The position numbers were made by a program, and so were the translations under genes. 43,688 nt of DNA from JBKJZO01 sp046715235. Its GTDB lineage: Bacteria > Actinomycetota > Actinomycetes > BP-191. Shown piece by piece: positions 9,439 to 18,179 of the stretch (positions are counted from its first letter, which is position 1; each line of letters opens with the position of its first letter). The notes under the pieces were generated by a model. The model saw only the letters and a list, made by a program, of their open reading frames with translations. It was not told where the DNA came from and made no database searches. The stretch is taken from contig JBKJZO010000179.1 in assembly GCA_046715235.1 (NCBI GenBank), positions 1 through 43,688 of the forward strand, written 5' to 3'.

Positions 9439-10280
9439 GCGAACGGACCGGCTTCGCGCTGCCCGGGCTCCCGGCCTACGACCGGACCGTCGTCATGGGC
9501 GTGCTCAACGTCACGCCTGACTCCTTCTCCGACGGGGGCAACTGGCTGGCCGCGGCGGATGCGATCAAGCACGGCGCCGAGATGGCGGCCGACGGAGCCG
9601 ACATCGTCGACGTGGGAGGCGAATCGACTCGCCCGGGTGCCAGCCGCATTGACGCCGACGAGGAGCTGCACCGCACCATTCCGGTCGTGCAAGCCCTTGC
9701 GGCCGAAGGGATTCGCGTCTCCATCGACACGACGCGGTCAGTTGTCGCGCGGGCTGCTATCGATGCTGGCGCCGTCCTGGTCAACGATGTCTCCGGAGGT
9801 CGCGGCGACGCGGCGATGGCGGCTCTGATCGCGAGCAGCGGCGTGGCGTACGTCGTCATGCATTCACGCGGCACGAGCGCCGACATGCAGCAGCTCACTC
9901 AGTACGACGACGTCGTGCGCGACGTTCGCCAGGAGCTCAAGGAGCAGCTGCACGCGGTGTCAGCCGCCGGCGTACGGCGGGAACAACTCGTCGTCGACCC
10001 GGGCATCGGGTTCGCGAAGGACGCCGACGGCAACCTGCGCCTGCTCGCGGCGCTCCCGCGGATCGGCGAGCTCGGCCTGCCGGTGCTCGTGGGTGCATCA
10101 CGCAAGAGCTTTCTCGGCACGCTGCTCGACGGTCGTGCCGTCGACGAGCGTGACGACGCGACTCAGGCGATCACCGCCTTGGCCGCATGGGAGGGCGTGT
10201 GGGGCGTGCGCGTGCACGCTGCTCGGGCGGCTGCCGACGCGGTTCGCGTAGTCGCCGCGATCAGAAGCGCACGCGCATGA
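9435..10280 (+). CDS. folP: Dihydropteroate synthase
   Basis: A 281-aa TIM-barrel enzyme that joins dihydropterin pyrophosphate to p-aminobenzoate; it is the sulfonamide target. Signatures are 'VMGVLNVTPDSFSDGG' near the N-terminus, 'DVGGESTRPGA', 'VVDPGIGFAKD' and 'VGASRKSFLG'. GTG 9435 overlaps the folE stop (GTGA) and is chosen for that reason; a longer in-frame extension inside folE is a shadow. The downstream NTF2-like gene begins at the ATGA overlapping its stop. Confidence 0.97.
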   Translation: MSERTGFALPGLPAYDRTVVMGVLNVTPDSFSDGGNWLAAADAIKHGAEMAADGADIVDVGGESTRPGASRIDADEELHRTIPVVQALAAEGIRVSIDTTRSVVARAAIDAGAVLVNDVSGGRGDAAMAALIASSGVAYVVMHSRGTSADMQQLTQYDDVVRDVRQELKEQLHAVSAAGVRREQLVVDPGIGFAKDADGNLRLLAALPRIGELGLPVLVGASRKSFLGTLLDGRAVDERDDATQAITALAAWEGVWGVRVHAARAAADAVRVVAAIRSARA

Positions 10281-10693
10281 TCCAGCCGGATGTCGACGTC
10301 GTCACAGCTGCCAACGAGGAGTTCTACGCGGCGTTCGAAGCGGTCGATCTCGACCGCATGGATGCTGTGTGGGACGACGACGAGAGCGTCGCGTGCGTGC
10401 ATCCCGGCTGGCAGATGTTGCGAGGTCGCTCCCGCATCATGCGGTCCTGGGCGCTGATCTTCGCCAACACGCCGTACATCCAGTTCTTCCTCACCGACGT
10501 GCATGTGGCAGTTACCGGCGACGTCGGCGTCGTGACGTGCTCCGAGAACATCCTGACGTCGGTCGGCGACGAGACCGGTGACGCGTACGTCGTCGCGACG
10601 AACGTCTTTCACCGGCGCGACGGCGGGTGGCGGCTGCGGGTGCATCACGGGTCACCGGTGGCCCTCGCGGGCGACCGTGAGGAGGATGCATGA
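10277..10693 (+). CDS. NTF2-like / SnoaL-type small protein within the folate operon
   Basis: A 138-aa protein with the cone-shaped NTF2-like fold pattern: an N-terminal helix 'ANEEFYAAFEAVDLDRM', 'VWDDDESVACVHPGW', then 'GRSRIMRSWALIF' and a C-terminal sheet with 'VVATNVFHRRDGGWRLRVHHGS'. Members of this superfamily (DUF4440/SnoaL_3) are diverse and many have no known substrate. It overlaps both folP (ATGA at 10277) and folB (ATGA at 10690), so it is translated as an integral part of the folate operon. A role in pterin handling would be consistent but is only inferred from position. Confidence 0.85.
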   Translation: MIQPDVDVVTAANEEFYAAFEAVDLDRMDAVWDDDESVACVHPGWQMLRGRSRIMRSWALIFANTPYIQFFLTDVHVAVTGDVGVVTCSENILTSVGDETGDAYVVATNVFHRRDGGWRLRVHHGSPVALAGDREEDA

Positions 10694-11124
10694 GCCGCGA
10701 CCGCATCGCGATCCGCGGCTTGCGGGTACGCGGCAACCACGGGGTGTTCGACCACGAACGCCGGGAAGGCCAGGAGTTCGTGGTCGACGTCGTGCTCGAG
10801 GTCGACACTGCGCAGGCCGCGGCCAGCGACGACGTGAACGACACACTCGACTACGGCGCAATTGCCTTCGAGATCGTTGCCGTCGTGGGTGGTCCCCCCG
10901 TCAACCTCATCGAGACGTTGGCCGCGGGCATCGCTGCCAAATGCCTCTTGTACCCGCGGGTTGAGTCCGTCGAGGTCACGGTGCACAAACCCCAAGCGCC
11001 GATCATGCTGCTCGTCGACCCTGAGCCGACAGCGCCGAAGAACTCGGCGAGGTACGCCAAGGCGGACTTCGACGACGTAGCCGTGACGATCGTGCGCCGA
11101 CGAGACGATCTGGGCCGCCGGTGA
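10690..11124 (+). CDS. folB: Dihydroneopterin aldolase
   Basis: A 144-aa enzyme that cleaves 7,8-dihydroneopterin to 6-hydroxymethyl-dihydropterin and glycolaldehyde. The N-terminal 'IRGLRVRGNHGVFDHER' followed by GQEFVVDVVL is the classical FolB pattern, and DTLDYGAIAF and NLIETLAAGIA match the next conserved blocks. About 25 residues beyond the usual C-terminus (after the VTVHKPQAPI motif) form a less conserved tail. ATG 10690 overlaps the previous stop by 4 nt. Confidence 0.96.
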   Translation: MSRDRIAIRGLRVRGNHGVFDHERREGQEFVVDVVLEVDTAQAAASDDVNDTLDYGAIAFEIVAVVGGPPVNLIETLAAGIAAKCLLYPRVESVEVTVHKPQAPIMLLVDPEPTAPKNSARYAKADFDDVAVTIVRRRDDLGRR

Positions 11125-11618
11125 CGCGCGCCGTCGTATCGCTCGGCAGCAATCTCGGTGATCGCTTCGCGACGCTGTCGGATGCCCTCCGCGGGCTCGC
11201 GGCCGCGGGCATCCGGATCACCCGAGTCTCGCCTGTCTACGAGACCGCACCGGTCGGACCCGAGCAGCCTGACTACCTCAATGCCGTCGCCTTGATCGAG
11301 ACCGCACTGCCGCCGTACGACCTTCTCGACGTCGTGCACGAGGTCGAGGACACGCTCGGGCGGGTGCGCGACGAACGCTGGGGGCCGCGCACCATCGACA
11401 TCGACATCGTCGCGTACGGCGACCTCGTCTCCGGTGACGAGCGGCTGTTGCTCCCGCATCCGCGCGCCGCCGAGCGGGCCTTCGTGCTGGTGCCGTGGCT
11501 GGACGTCGACCCCGGGGCGGCCCTCCCTGGCGGCGAAACGGTGGCCGAGCTGCTCGCCGGGACAGACCGGTCCGGCCTACGCCCGCGCCCCGACCTCGTG
11601 CTCGCGGCGGTCCCGTGA
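11121..11618 (+). CDS. folK: 2-amino-4-hydroxy-6-hydroxymethyldihydropteridine pyrophosphokinase
   Basis: A 165-aa kinase that pyrophosphorylates 6-hydroxymethyl-dihydropterin, producing the FolP substrate. Motifs are 'VSLGSNLGDRFATL' at the N-terminus, 'SPVYETAPVGPEQPDYLN' and the signature 'RWGPRTIDIDIVAYG'. The latter supplies the metal-binding Asp residues. 'LPHPRAAERAFVLVP' closes the domain. Start GTG 11121 overlaps the folB stop, and its stop overlaps the next start (GTGA at 11615). Confidence 0.97.
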   Translation: MTRAVVSLGSNLGDRFATLSDALRGLAAAGIRITRVSPVYETAPVGPEQPDYLNAVALIETALPPYDLLDVVHEVEDTLGRVRDERWGPRTIDIDIVAYGDLVSGDERLLLPHPRAAERAFVLVPWLDVDPGAALPGGETVAELLAGTDRSGLRPRPDLVLAAVP

Positions 11619-12094
11619 AGCCGACGCGCATCAGTGAGCTGGTGGCAGTGTTCGTCGTGGTGGCGATCGGCATCCGCCTCATGGCCGAACCGCTCTACAC
11701 CAGCTTCGGCACCCAACTCAAAGGCATGCCGGTCAGCGCTCCGCTGACGCTTTTCCTGGTCGCGTTGTTCGAGTTCTACAGCGCGCACGCCATCCGGGTG
11801 CGCCTCGACGGCCGGCCCGGCAGCAAGCCGATCCTGCCGATGACGGTGGCCCGCTACGCGGTCGTGGCCAAGGCGTCGTCGCTCGGCGCCGCCGTCGCGG
11901 GAGGCTTCTGGTGCGGGCTGTTCGCGTTCACGCTGACACACGTGGAGAACTTCCGGTACGCCGGAACCGACCGGTACGTCAGCGCCGCATCGGTCGCGTC
12001 GGCGCTGTTGCTGATCACCGCGGCTCTCATGCTCGAGCGGGCCTGCCGCGTTCGCACACCGCCGGGTCCGCAACCGGACGTCGACGGGCCGTAG
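11615..12094 (+). CDS. DUF3180 family membrane protein
   Basis: A 159-aa integral membrane protein with about four helices: 'ELVAVFVVVAIGIRLM', 'APLTLFLVALFEFYSAHAI', a segment around 'SSLGAAVAGGFWCGLFAF', and 'VSAASVASALLLITAALML'. A protein of this type follows folK in many actinobacteria, including mycobacteria, where it is annotated DUF3180. Function unknown. GTG 11615 is chosen because it overlaps the folK stop by 4 nt; a longer frame running back into folK is a shadow. It is the last gene of the coupled folate run. Confidence 0.88.
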   Translation: MKPTRISELVAVFVVVAIGIRLMAEPLYTSFGTQLKGMPVSAPLTLFLVALFEFYSAHAIRVRLDGRPGSKPILPMTVARYAVVAKASSLGAAVAGGFWCGLFAFTLTHVENFRYAGTDRYVSAASVASALLLITAALMLERACRVRTPPGPQPDVDGP

Positions 12095-12122
12095 GCTGAC
12101 ACCAGGAATCGATGGAGGCCAC

Positions 12123-12416
12123 ATGACCGACGTAGTCCGAAGCGAGCTCGACAGTTGGTCGACCGACGCGCTGCGGGCGCGGGCGGTGTGGCTCGCGGAG
12201 AAGCGCCGCGACGTCCGGTTCTTCTGGGATCTGGCCAAGCACCTGCCGGCCAGCGACGCGTCGGCGACCGACGACGGCTTCAGCGGCCCGAGTACGACGA
12301 TCGGCGACTTCCTCGAGCTGTGGCGCGAGCTGCGCGCCGAACACGTCACCGGCGACACGGAGCCGCTGCTGCGGGCGGCGTTCATCGACTACATCGCCAA
12401 GCACCCCGAAGGCTGA
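12123..12416 (+). CDS. Conserved hypothetical small protein
   Basis: A 97-aa soluble, acidic protein: 'SWSTDALRARAVWLAEKRRDV', 'FFWDLAKHLPASD', 'TIGDFLELWRELRAEH', ending with 'FIDYIAKHPEG'. Predicted mostly helical, with no known motif, cysteine or signal. GGAGG lies just upstream of ATG 12123. It follows the DUF3180 gene by 28 nt and converges on the ABC ATPase gene with a 9-nt gap. I do not recognise a function. Confidence 0.8.
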   Translation: MTDVVRSELDSWSTDALRARAVWLAEKRRDVRFFWDLAKHLPASDASATDDGFSGPSTTIGDFLELWRELRAEHVTGDTEPLLRAAFIDYIAKHPEG

Positions 12417-12425
12417 CGGCGACCG

Positions 12426-13538
<1,113 letters not shown>

Positions 13539-13549
13539 GCCGGCGCCGA

Positions 13550-13555
13550 TATCGT
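13550..13555 (+). promoter_or_regulatory. Candidate -10 element for leaderless opuCB transcript
   Basis: TATCGT fits TANNNT and ends 7 nt before ATG 13563, the spacing expected when transcription starts at the start codon. No Shine-Dalgarno is present in the 24-nt gap. No clear -35 is seen; it would fall inside opuCA. Confidence 0.45.
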
Positions 13556-13562
13556 GGCGGCC

Positions 13563-14240
13563 ATGGCGTCGAGCGTGCCGTGCACCGCGACCGATGCGTG
13601 GGTCTGCTGGGACTGGATCGGCGACCACACCGACGAGATCAGTGCCGCGCTGCGCGAACACATCGCGCTGACCGCGGTCGCCGTCGGCGTCGGGCTTCTC
13701 ATCTCAGCACCGCTCTCCTTGGTCGCGTGGCGTAGCAAGCGCGCGGCCTCGGTCATCCTGTCAACGACCGGGATTGTGTACACAATCCCCGCACTGTCGC
13801 TGTTCGGCTTCCTCATCCCCTTCACCGGACTGACCTTCCTGACAGCACAGATAGCGCTGGTCGGCTACACGTTGCTCGTCATCATCCGCAATGTTCTCGC
13901 CGGCCTCGAGGCAGTCCCAGCCGACGTGCGCGAGGCCGCGGCCGGCATGGGCTTCACGCCGACGCAGCAGCTGGTCCGGGTCGAGCTGCCGCTCGCGCTC
14001 CCGACGATCATCGCGGGGATCCGCAGCGCGATGGTGACGACGATCGGCTTGGTCACGATCACCGCCCTCATCACGTACGGCGGCCTCGGCCGGCTCATCC
14101 TGCGCGGGCTCCAGCAGGACTTCCGCACGCCGCTCGTGGTCGGTGCCGTTCTTTCGCTGGCGCTCGCGGTCGTCGCGGATCTGCTGCTGCTCGCCGTACA
14201 GCGGCTCCTCACGCCGTGGAGCAGGGCGGCGGGCCGATGA
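13563..14240 (+). CDS. opuCB: Osmoprotectant ABC transporter permease (OpuCB-like)
   Basis: A 225-aa membrane permease. After a short soluble N-terminus (WDWIGDHTDEISAALREH) come about five helices starting at 'LTAVAVGVGLLISAPLSLVAW'. The cytoplasmic coupling loop (EAA motif) is 'VREAAAGMGFTPTQQLVRVE', typical of OpuC/ProW permeases, followed by 'ALPTIIAGIRSAMV' and 'ALITYGGLGRLI'. ATG 13563 is the first plausible start; the ORF extending further upstream is the shadow of opuCA. Its stop overlaps the next permease start (ATGA at 14237), so the two permeases are coupled. Confidence 0.92.
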   Translation: MASSVPCTATDAWVCWDWIGDHTDEISAALREHIALTAVAVGVGLLISAPLSLVAWRSKRAASVILSTTGIVYTIPALSLFGFLIPFTGLTFLTAQIALVGYTLLVIIRNVLAGLEAVPADVREAAAGMGFTPTQQLVRVELPLALPTIIAGIRSAMVTTIGLVTITALITYGGLGRLILRGLQQDFRTPLVVGAVLSLALAVVADLLLLAVQRLLTPWSRAAGR

Positions 14241-14959
14241 GCTTCTGGCGCGATGTGCTGGAGTGGTTCACCACGAGCGAGCACTTCACCGGCGCGAACG
14301 GCGTGCCCCGCCGGCTGTGGGAGCACTTCGAGCTGTCAGCGAGCGCTGTGCTGATCGCGATCCTGCTGACCGTGCCGCTCGCGCTGGTGCTCGGGCACGT
14401 GGGGCGCGGCGGGTTCCTCGCGATCAACGTCGCGAACATCGGCCGCGCGATCCCGTCCTTTGCGATCCTCGTCTTCGCCAACCAGATCACCCACGACATC
14501 GGCTTCAAGCCGGCGCTGATAGCTCTCGTCGCGCTTGCGGCGCCGCCGATCTTCACCAACACGTACGTCGGCGTGCGCGGAGTTGAACGCGACATCACCG
14601 AGTCGGCACGCGGGATGGGGATGACCGGCCGGCAGGTTCTGCTGCGGGTCGAGGCCCCGCTGGCGATGCCGGTGGTGATGGCCGGCATCAGGACGGCGGC
14701 AGTGCAGGTGGTGGCCACCGCGACACTCGCCGCGCTGATCGCCGGGGGTGGCCTCGGCCGCTACATCGTCGACGGCATCGCCCAGATCGACTACGTACAG
14801 GTGTTCGCCGGTGCACTGCTCGTGGCGATGTTCGCGGTCGTTACCGAGTTGGTACTCGAGCGGGTTGAACGCCGCCTCACCCCGGGTGGGAAGGTATCCG
14901 AGCGCCCCATGGTTGCCGCGATCGAGCCGGCAGGTGGCGTGACCGCGACAGCGGCGTGA
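14237..14959 (+). CDS. opuCD: Osmoprotectant ABC transporter permease, second subunit (OpuCD-like)
   Basis: A 240-aa permease homologous to the preceding gene. It has helices from 'ELSASAVLIAILLTVPLALVL' onward and the EAA loop 'ITESARGMGMTGRQVLLRVE', then 'LAMPVVMAGIRTAAVQVVAT' and 'AALIAGGGLGRYIVDGI'. The two permeases probably form a heterodimer. ATG 14237 overlaps the upstream stop by 4 nt and is favoured over a GTG/ATG further upstream. The C-terminal tail after VERRLTPGG is short and probably cytoplasmic. The binding-protein gene follows after 73 nt. Confidence 0.92.
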   Translation: MSFWRDVLEWFTTSEHFTGANGVPRRLWEHFELSASAVLIAILLTVPLALVLGHVGRGGFLAINVANIGRAIPSFAILVFANQITHDIGFKPALIALVALAAPPIFTNTYVGVRGVERDITESARGMGMTGRQVLLRVEAPLAMPVVMAGIRTAAVQVVATATLAALIAGGGLGRYIVDGIAQIDYVQVFAGALLVAMFAVVTELVLERVERRLTPGGKVSERPMVAAIEPAGGVTATAA

Positions 14960-15032
14960 CGCGCGTGTCGGCTCGATGTCATAAGCACTCCCTGGTAGGA
15001 GGCCGTAGGGGCCCGGGCAGGAAGGCAACCCA

Positions 15033-15941
15033 ATGAATCGCAAGTTCGGCGCGAGGCTGGCCGCAAGCGTGTCCCTGTTGGCGATGGTGCTGACCGGATG
15101 CGGCAGTGACGAGAAGACGATCGTTGTGGGCGCGGCAAACTTCGGCGAGAGCGAGATCCTCGCGAACATGTACGCCAAGGTTCTCGACAAGGCCGGCTTC
15201 AAGACGGAGATCAAGAAGGGCAATCTCGACCGCCCGCTGCTGTCGAAGGCGCTGCTCGCCGGCGAGATCCACGTCGTACCCGAGTACGCAGGCACCGACA
15301 CCGACTACTGGAACAAGGAGATCAACGGCCCGGACGCCGCGCCGAAATCGTCCAGTGACCTCGACGCGACGGTCACCGCACTCAAGGAGCTGCTCGCCCA
15401 GAAGGACCTCGTTGCCTACGAGCCCTCGCCCGCGGCTGACCAGAACGCGTTCGCCGTCACGAAAGAGACGGCCACCAAGCACGGCCTGGCGAAGGTCTCC
15501 GACCTGTCCAAGGTCGCGTCGACGTTCACGCTCGGAGGTCCGCCCGAGTGCCCGACCCGCGCGTTCTGCCAGCCAGGGCTGGAGAAGACGTACGGGCTGA
15601 AATTCAAGGCGTTCAAGGCACTCGACCCCGGCGGCCCGCTCACCAAGAACGCCCTGGCTGACGGCAACATCGACGTCGGCCTGGTGTTCAGCTCCGACGG
15701 TGGCGTCGTGGCTCGTGGCTTCTTGGTCCTCGAAGACGACAAGAAGTTGCAGACAGCCGACAACGTCATTCCGGTCGTGCGCAAGGACATCGACTCGGCC
15801 AAGGTGAAGGCCGCGCTCGACGGCCTGAGCGCCAAGCTCACGACTGAAGCCCTGCAGGAGCTCAACAAGCAGGTCGACATCGACAAGGCCGATGCAGCCG
15901 CCGTGGCCGAGAAGTGGCTGAAGGACAACGGCCTGGTCTAA
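15033..15941 (+). CDS. opuCC: Osmoprotectant-binding lipoprotein (OpuCC/OsmF-like)
   Basis: A 302-aa membrane-anchored lipoprotein that captures the quaternary amine substrate and delivers it to the permeases. The signal peptide 'SVSLLAMVLTGCGSDEK' has a lipobox LTGC. The PF04069 substrate-binding fold starts with 'TIVVGAANFGESEILANMYA' and includes 'AGEIHVVPEYAGTDTDYW', typical of the OpuCC/OsmF family. Two later cysteines (GPPECPTRAFC) may form a disulfide. AGGAAGG precedes ATG 15033 by 7 nt. A strong hairpin follows the stop. Confidence 0.94.
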   Translation: MNRKFGARLAASVSLLAMVLTGCGSDEKTIVVGAANFGESEILANMYAKVLDKAGFKTEIKKGNLDRPLLSKALLAGEIHVVPEYAGTDTDYWNKEINGPDAAPKSSSDLDATVTALKELLAQKDLVAYEPSPAADQNAFAVTKETATKHGLAKVSDLSKVASTFTLGGPPECPTRAFCQPGLEKTYGLKFKAFKALDPGGPLTKNALADGNIDVGLVFSSDGGVVARGFLVLEDDKKLQTADNVIPVVRKDIDSAKVKAALDGLSAKLTTEALQELNKQVDIDKADAAAVAEKWLKDNGLV

Positions 15942-15974
15942 CTCGCCCGCCTAGCACGACCCTGCTTTACGCGT

Positions 15975-16023
15975 GATCCAGGGCGCGACAGGCCGGAAAA
16001 CCCGGTCTTTCGCGCCCTGGATC
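15975..16023. terminator. Bidirectional terminator hairpin between convergent genes
   Basis: A perfect 14-bp stem (gatccagggcgcga at 15975-15988 pairing with tcgcgccctggatc at 16010-16023) encloses a 21-nt loop with a further CCGG-type inner pairing. It lies between the opuCC stop (15941) and the stop of the minus-strand aldehyde dehydrogenase (16041). There is no T tract, as is usual for actinobacterial hairpin terminators. Confidence 0.8.
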
Positions 16024-16040
16024 GCCGTTCCCCCACCGGA

Positions 16041-17480
16041 TCAGACGCCGAGTGCTGTCATCACGTGCTTGATACGGGTGTAGTCCTCGAGGCCGTACAT
16101 GGACAGATCCTTGCCATAGCCCGAGTGCTTGAAGCCGCCGTGCGGCATCTCGGCGACGAGCGGGATGTGCGTGTTGATCCACACGCAGCCGAAGTCGAGC
16201 GCCTTGGCCATCCGCATCGCCCGGCCGTGGTCGCGGGTCCAGACACTGGATGCGAGTCCGTACTCGACGTCGTTGGCCCAGCGCAGCGCTTCGCCCTCGT
16301 CGCTGAACTGCTGCACCGTGATCACCGGACCGAAGACCTCGTCTTGGACGATCTCGTCGTCCTGGTGCAGCCCCGAGACGACGGTCGGCTCGAACAGGTA
16401 ACCGCGGTCGCCGGTCTGCCGCCCGCCGGTCACCAGTTGGGCGTGCGCGGGTAACCGGTCCATGAAGCCGCGCACCCGATCGAGCTGATTGCGGTTGTTC
16501 AGCGGCCCGTAGTCGGCGCTGTCGACGTCGAGCCCGCCGACCGTCGTACCCTTCGCGGCTTCGGTCAGTGCCGCGACGAAGTCGTCGTGGATGCCGGGCC
16601 CGGCCAGTACCCGCGTCGCGGACGTGCAGTCCTGGCCCGCGTTGAAGTAGCCGGCTCCCGCGATGCCGGCCGCCGTGGCCTCGAGGTCGGCATCGTCAAA
16701 GACGATCACCGGCGCCTTGCCCCCGAGTTCGAGATGAACCTTCTTCAGATCGGCCGCGGCCGCCACTGCGACCTCCTTGCCGGCGCGGACGCTGCCGGTG
16801 ATCGACACCATCCGCGGAATCTTGTGTGCGACCAGTGCGCGGCCCGTCTCTCGGTCGCCACACAGCACGTTGATGACGCCCTGCGGCAGAAACTCCGCCA
16901 TCAGCTCGGCCATCAGCACCGAGCTGACCGGCGTCGTGTCCGAGGGCTTGAGGACCATCGTGTTGCCGGCTGCGATGGCCGGAGCCCACTTCCAGACCGC
17001 CATCATCATCGGGTAGTTCCAGGGGGTGACCGCCGCACAGACGCCAATCGGTTCGCGGCGTACGAACGACGTGTGGCCGGCCATGTATTCGCCGGCCGAT
17101 TTGCCTTCCAGGACGCGCGCTGCACCGGCGAAGAAGCGGATCTGGTCGACCATTGGCGGGACTTCCTCGGCCATCGTGAGCCCGACGGGCTTGCCCGTGT
17201 TCTCACACTCCGCCTGGACCAGCTCCTCCGCCCTGGCCTCGACCGCGTCGGCAATGCGCAACAGTGCGCGGCTGCGTTCCGCGGGAGTCGTCTGGGACCA
17301 CGTCTCGAAGGCAGCTGCCGCCGCGCTGCAGGCGGCGTCGACATCCGCCTGCGTCGACAGCGGTGCCGTGGCGAACCGCTCGCCTGTGCTCGGGTCGACC
17401 AGATCGCTTGCTGCCCCCTCGACAGCATCGCGAAGCTCACCGTTCACGAAGTTGCGAACGACACGTGCGGTACTGCTCAC
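16041..17480 (-). CDS. Gamma-aminobutyraldehyde dehydrogenase-like NAD-dependent aldehyde dehydrogenase
   Basis: A 479-aa ALDH superfamily enzyme. The catalytic Cys285 is in 'YFNAGQDCTSATR', the general base Glu is in VHLELGGKAP, and 'AVTPWNYPMMMAVWKWAPA' and ITGSVRAGK form the cofactor site. The C-terminus 'VAEMPHGGFKHSGYGKDLS' is characteristic of actinobacterial gamma-aminobutyraldehyde dehydrogenases, which oxidise 4-aminobutanal (from putrescine) to GABA. GTG 17480 has GGAG five bases upstream. It is divergent from the Lrp gene across about 200 bp, a pairing known from Streptomyces polyamine loci, so that regulator may control it. Exact substrate not proven. Confidence 0.88.
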   Translation of the reverse strand: MSSTARVVRNFVNGELRDAVEGAASDLVDPSTGERFATAPLSTQADVDAACSAAAAAFETWSQTTPAERSRALLRIADAVEARAEELVQAECENTGKPVGLTMAEEVPPMVDQIRFFAGAARVLEGKSAGEYMAGHTSFVRREPIGVCAAVTPWNYPMMMAVWKWAPAIAAGNTMVLKPSDTTPVSSVLMAELMAEFLPQGVINVLCGDRETGRALVAHKIPRMVSITGSVRAGKEVAVAAAADLKKVHLELGGKAPVIVFDDADLEATAAGIAGAGYFNAGQDCTSATRVLAGPGIHDDFVAALTEAAKGTTVGGLDVDSADYGPLNNRNQLDRVRGFMDRLPAHAQLVTGGRQTGDRGYLFEPTVVSGLHQDDEIVQDEVFGPVITVQQFSDEGEALRWANDVEYGLASSVWTRDHGRAMRMAKALDFGCVWINTHIPLVAEMPHGGFKHSGYGKDLSMYGLEDYTRIKHVMTALGV

Positions 17481-17587
17481 GGGCTCTCCAGCTGGTTTTC
17501 CGGTGGACCTGGGTGCCGAGATTTACAGACTAGAGCCCCTTTCGCAAGGGATTCGGTTGTTCTCTTGGCTCCAGTCTACGGATTCGC

Positions 17588-17616
17588 TTGCCAACAGGCC
17601 AATACCCAGACAAGAT
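17588..17616 (+). promoter_or_regulatory. Candidate promoter of the Lrp-aminotransferase operon
   Basis: TTGCCA (17588-17593) and CAAGAT (17611-17616) are separated by 17 nt, in the divergent region between the ALDH and Lrp genes. The interval also contains TTGGC/GCCAA half-sites (17565-17593) that could serve as a regulator operator. No experimental support. Confidence 0.4.
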
Positions 17617-17681
17617 CATGCGGGCGCGATCGCACGTCAGGCGCGCCGCGGCCAAATTGGTGTGCGAGAGGAGTGCTCGTT

Positions 17682-18179
17682 GTGATCAGCGGCGTGAGCG
17701 GAGCGCGCGAAACCCGCGACGGCGCAGCCCCGATCGTGCTCGACGCGACGTCGAAAGCGATCATCGAGCAATTGCAGCAGGACGGCCGACGGCCCTACGC
17801 GACCATCGCGCGCGCCGTGGGGCTGTCGGAGGCGGCGGTGCGCCAGCGTGTTCAGCGCATGGTCGACGGCGGGGTGATGCAGATCGTCGCGGTTACCGAT
17901 CCGCTCACGCTCGGATTCCGCCGCCAGGCACTCATTGGGTTGCGCGTGGAAGGCGACCTCAACACAGTCGCCGACCAGCTGGCCGCCACTCCCGAGGTCG
18001 ACTATGTCGTCATCAGCGCGGGGTCCTTCGACCTGATCGTCGAAGTGGTTTGCGAGGACGACGACGCCCTGTTCACCCTGCTCAATGACAAGATCCGTTC
18101 TATCCCGGGGGTCCGGGCTACGGAAACGTTCGTGTACCTGCGCCTGCGCAAGCAGACCTACACGTGGGGGACCAGATGA
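17682..18179 (+). CDS. Lrp/AsnC family transcriptional regulator
   Basis: A 165-aa regulator. The N-terminal helix-turn-helix includes 'LDATSKAIIEQLQQDGRRPY' and 'IARAVGLSEAAVRQRVQRM'. The C-terminal AsnC ligand-binding/oligomerisation domain has 'GLRVEGDLNTVADQLA' and 'VDYVVISAGSFDLIVEVVC'. GTG 17682 is chosen because GAGAGGAG lies 8 nt upstream; the much longer in-frame extension is the shadow of the divergent ALDH. Its stop overlaps the aminotransferase start (ATGA), so the two form an operon. It probably responds to an amino acid or polyamine-derived metabolite and controls the flanking catabolic genes; this is inferred from context. Confidence 0.92.
   Translation: MISGVSGARETRDGAAPIVLDATSKAIIEQLQQDGRRPYATIARAVGLSEAAVRQRVQRMVDGGVMQIVAVTDPLTLGFRRQALIGLRVEGDLNTVADQLAATPEVDYVVISAGSFDLIVEVVCEDDDALFTLLNDKIRSIPGVRATETFVYLRLRKQTYTWGTR

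Noticed and set aside
16587..17681. Long N-terminal extension of the Lrp ORF
   Set aside because: The extension is antisense to the aldehyde dehydrogenase and Arg-rich. The GTG at 17682 with GAGAGGAG is the real start.
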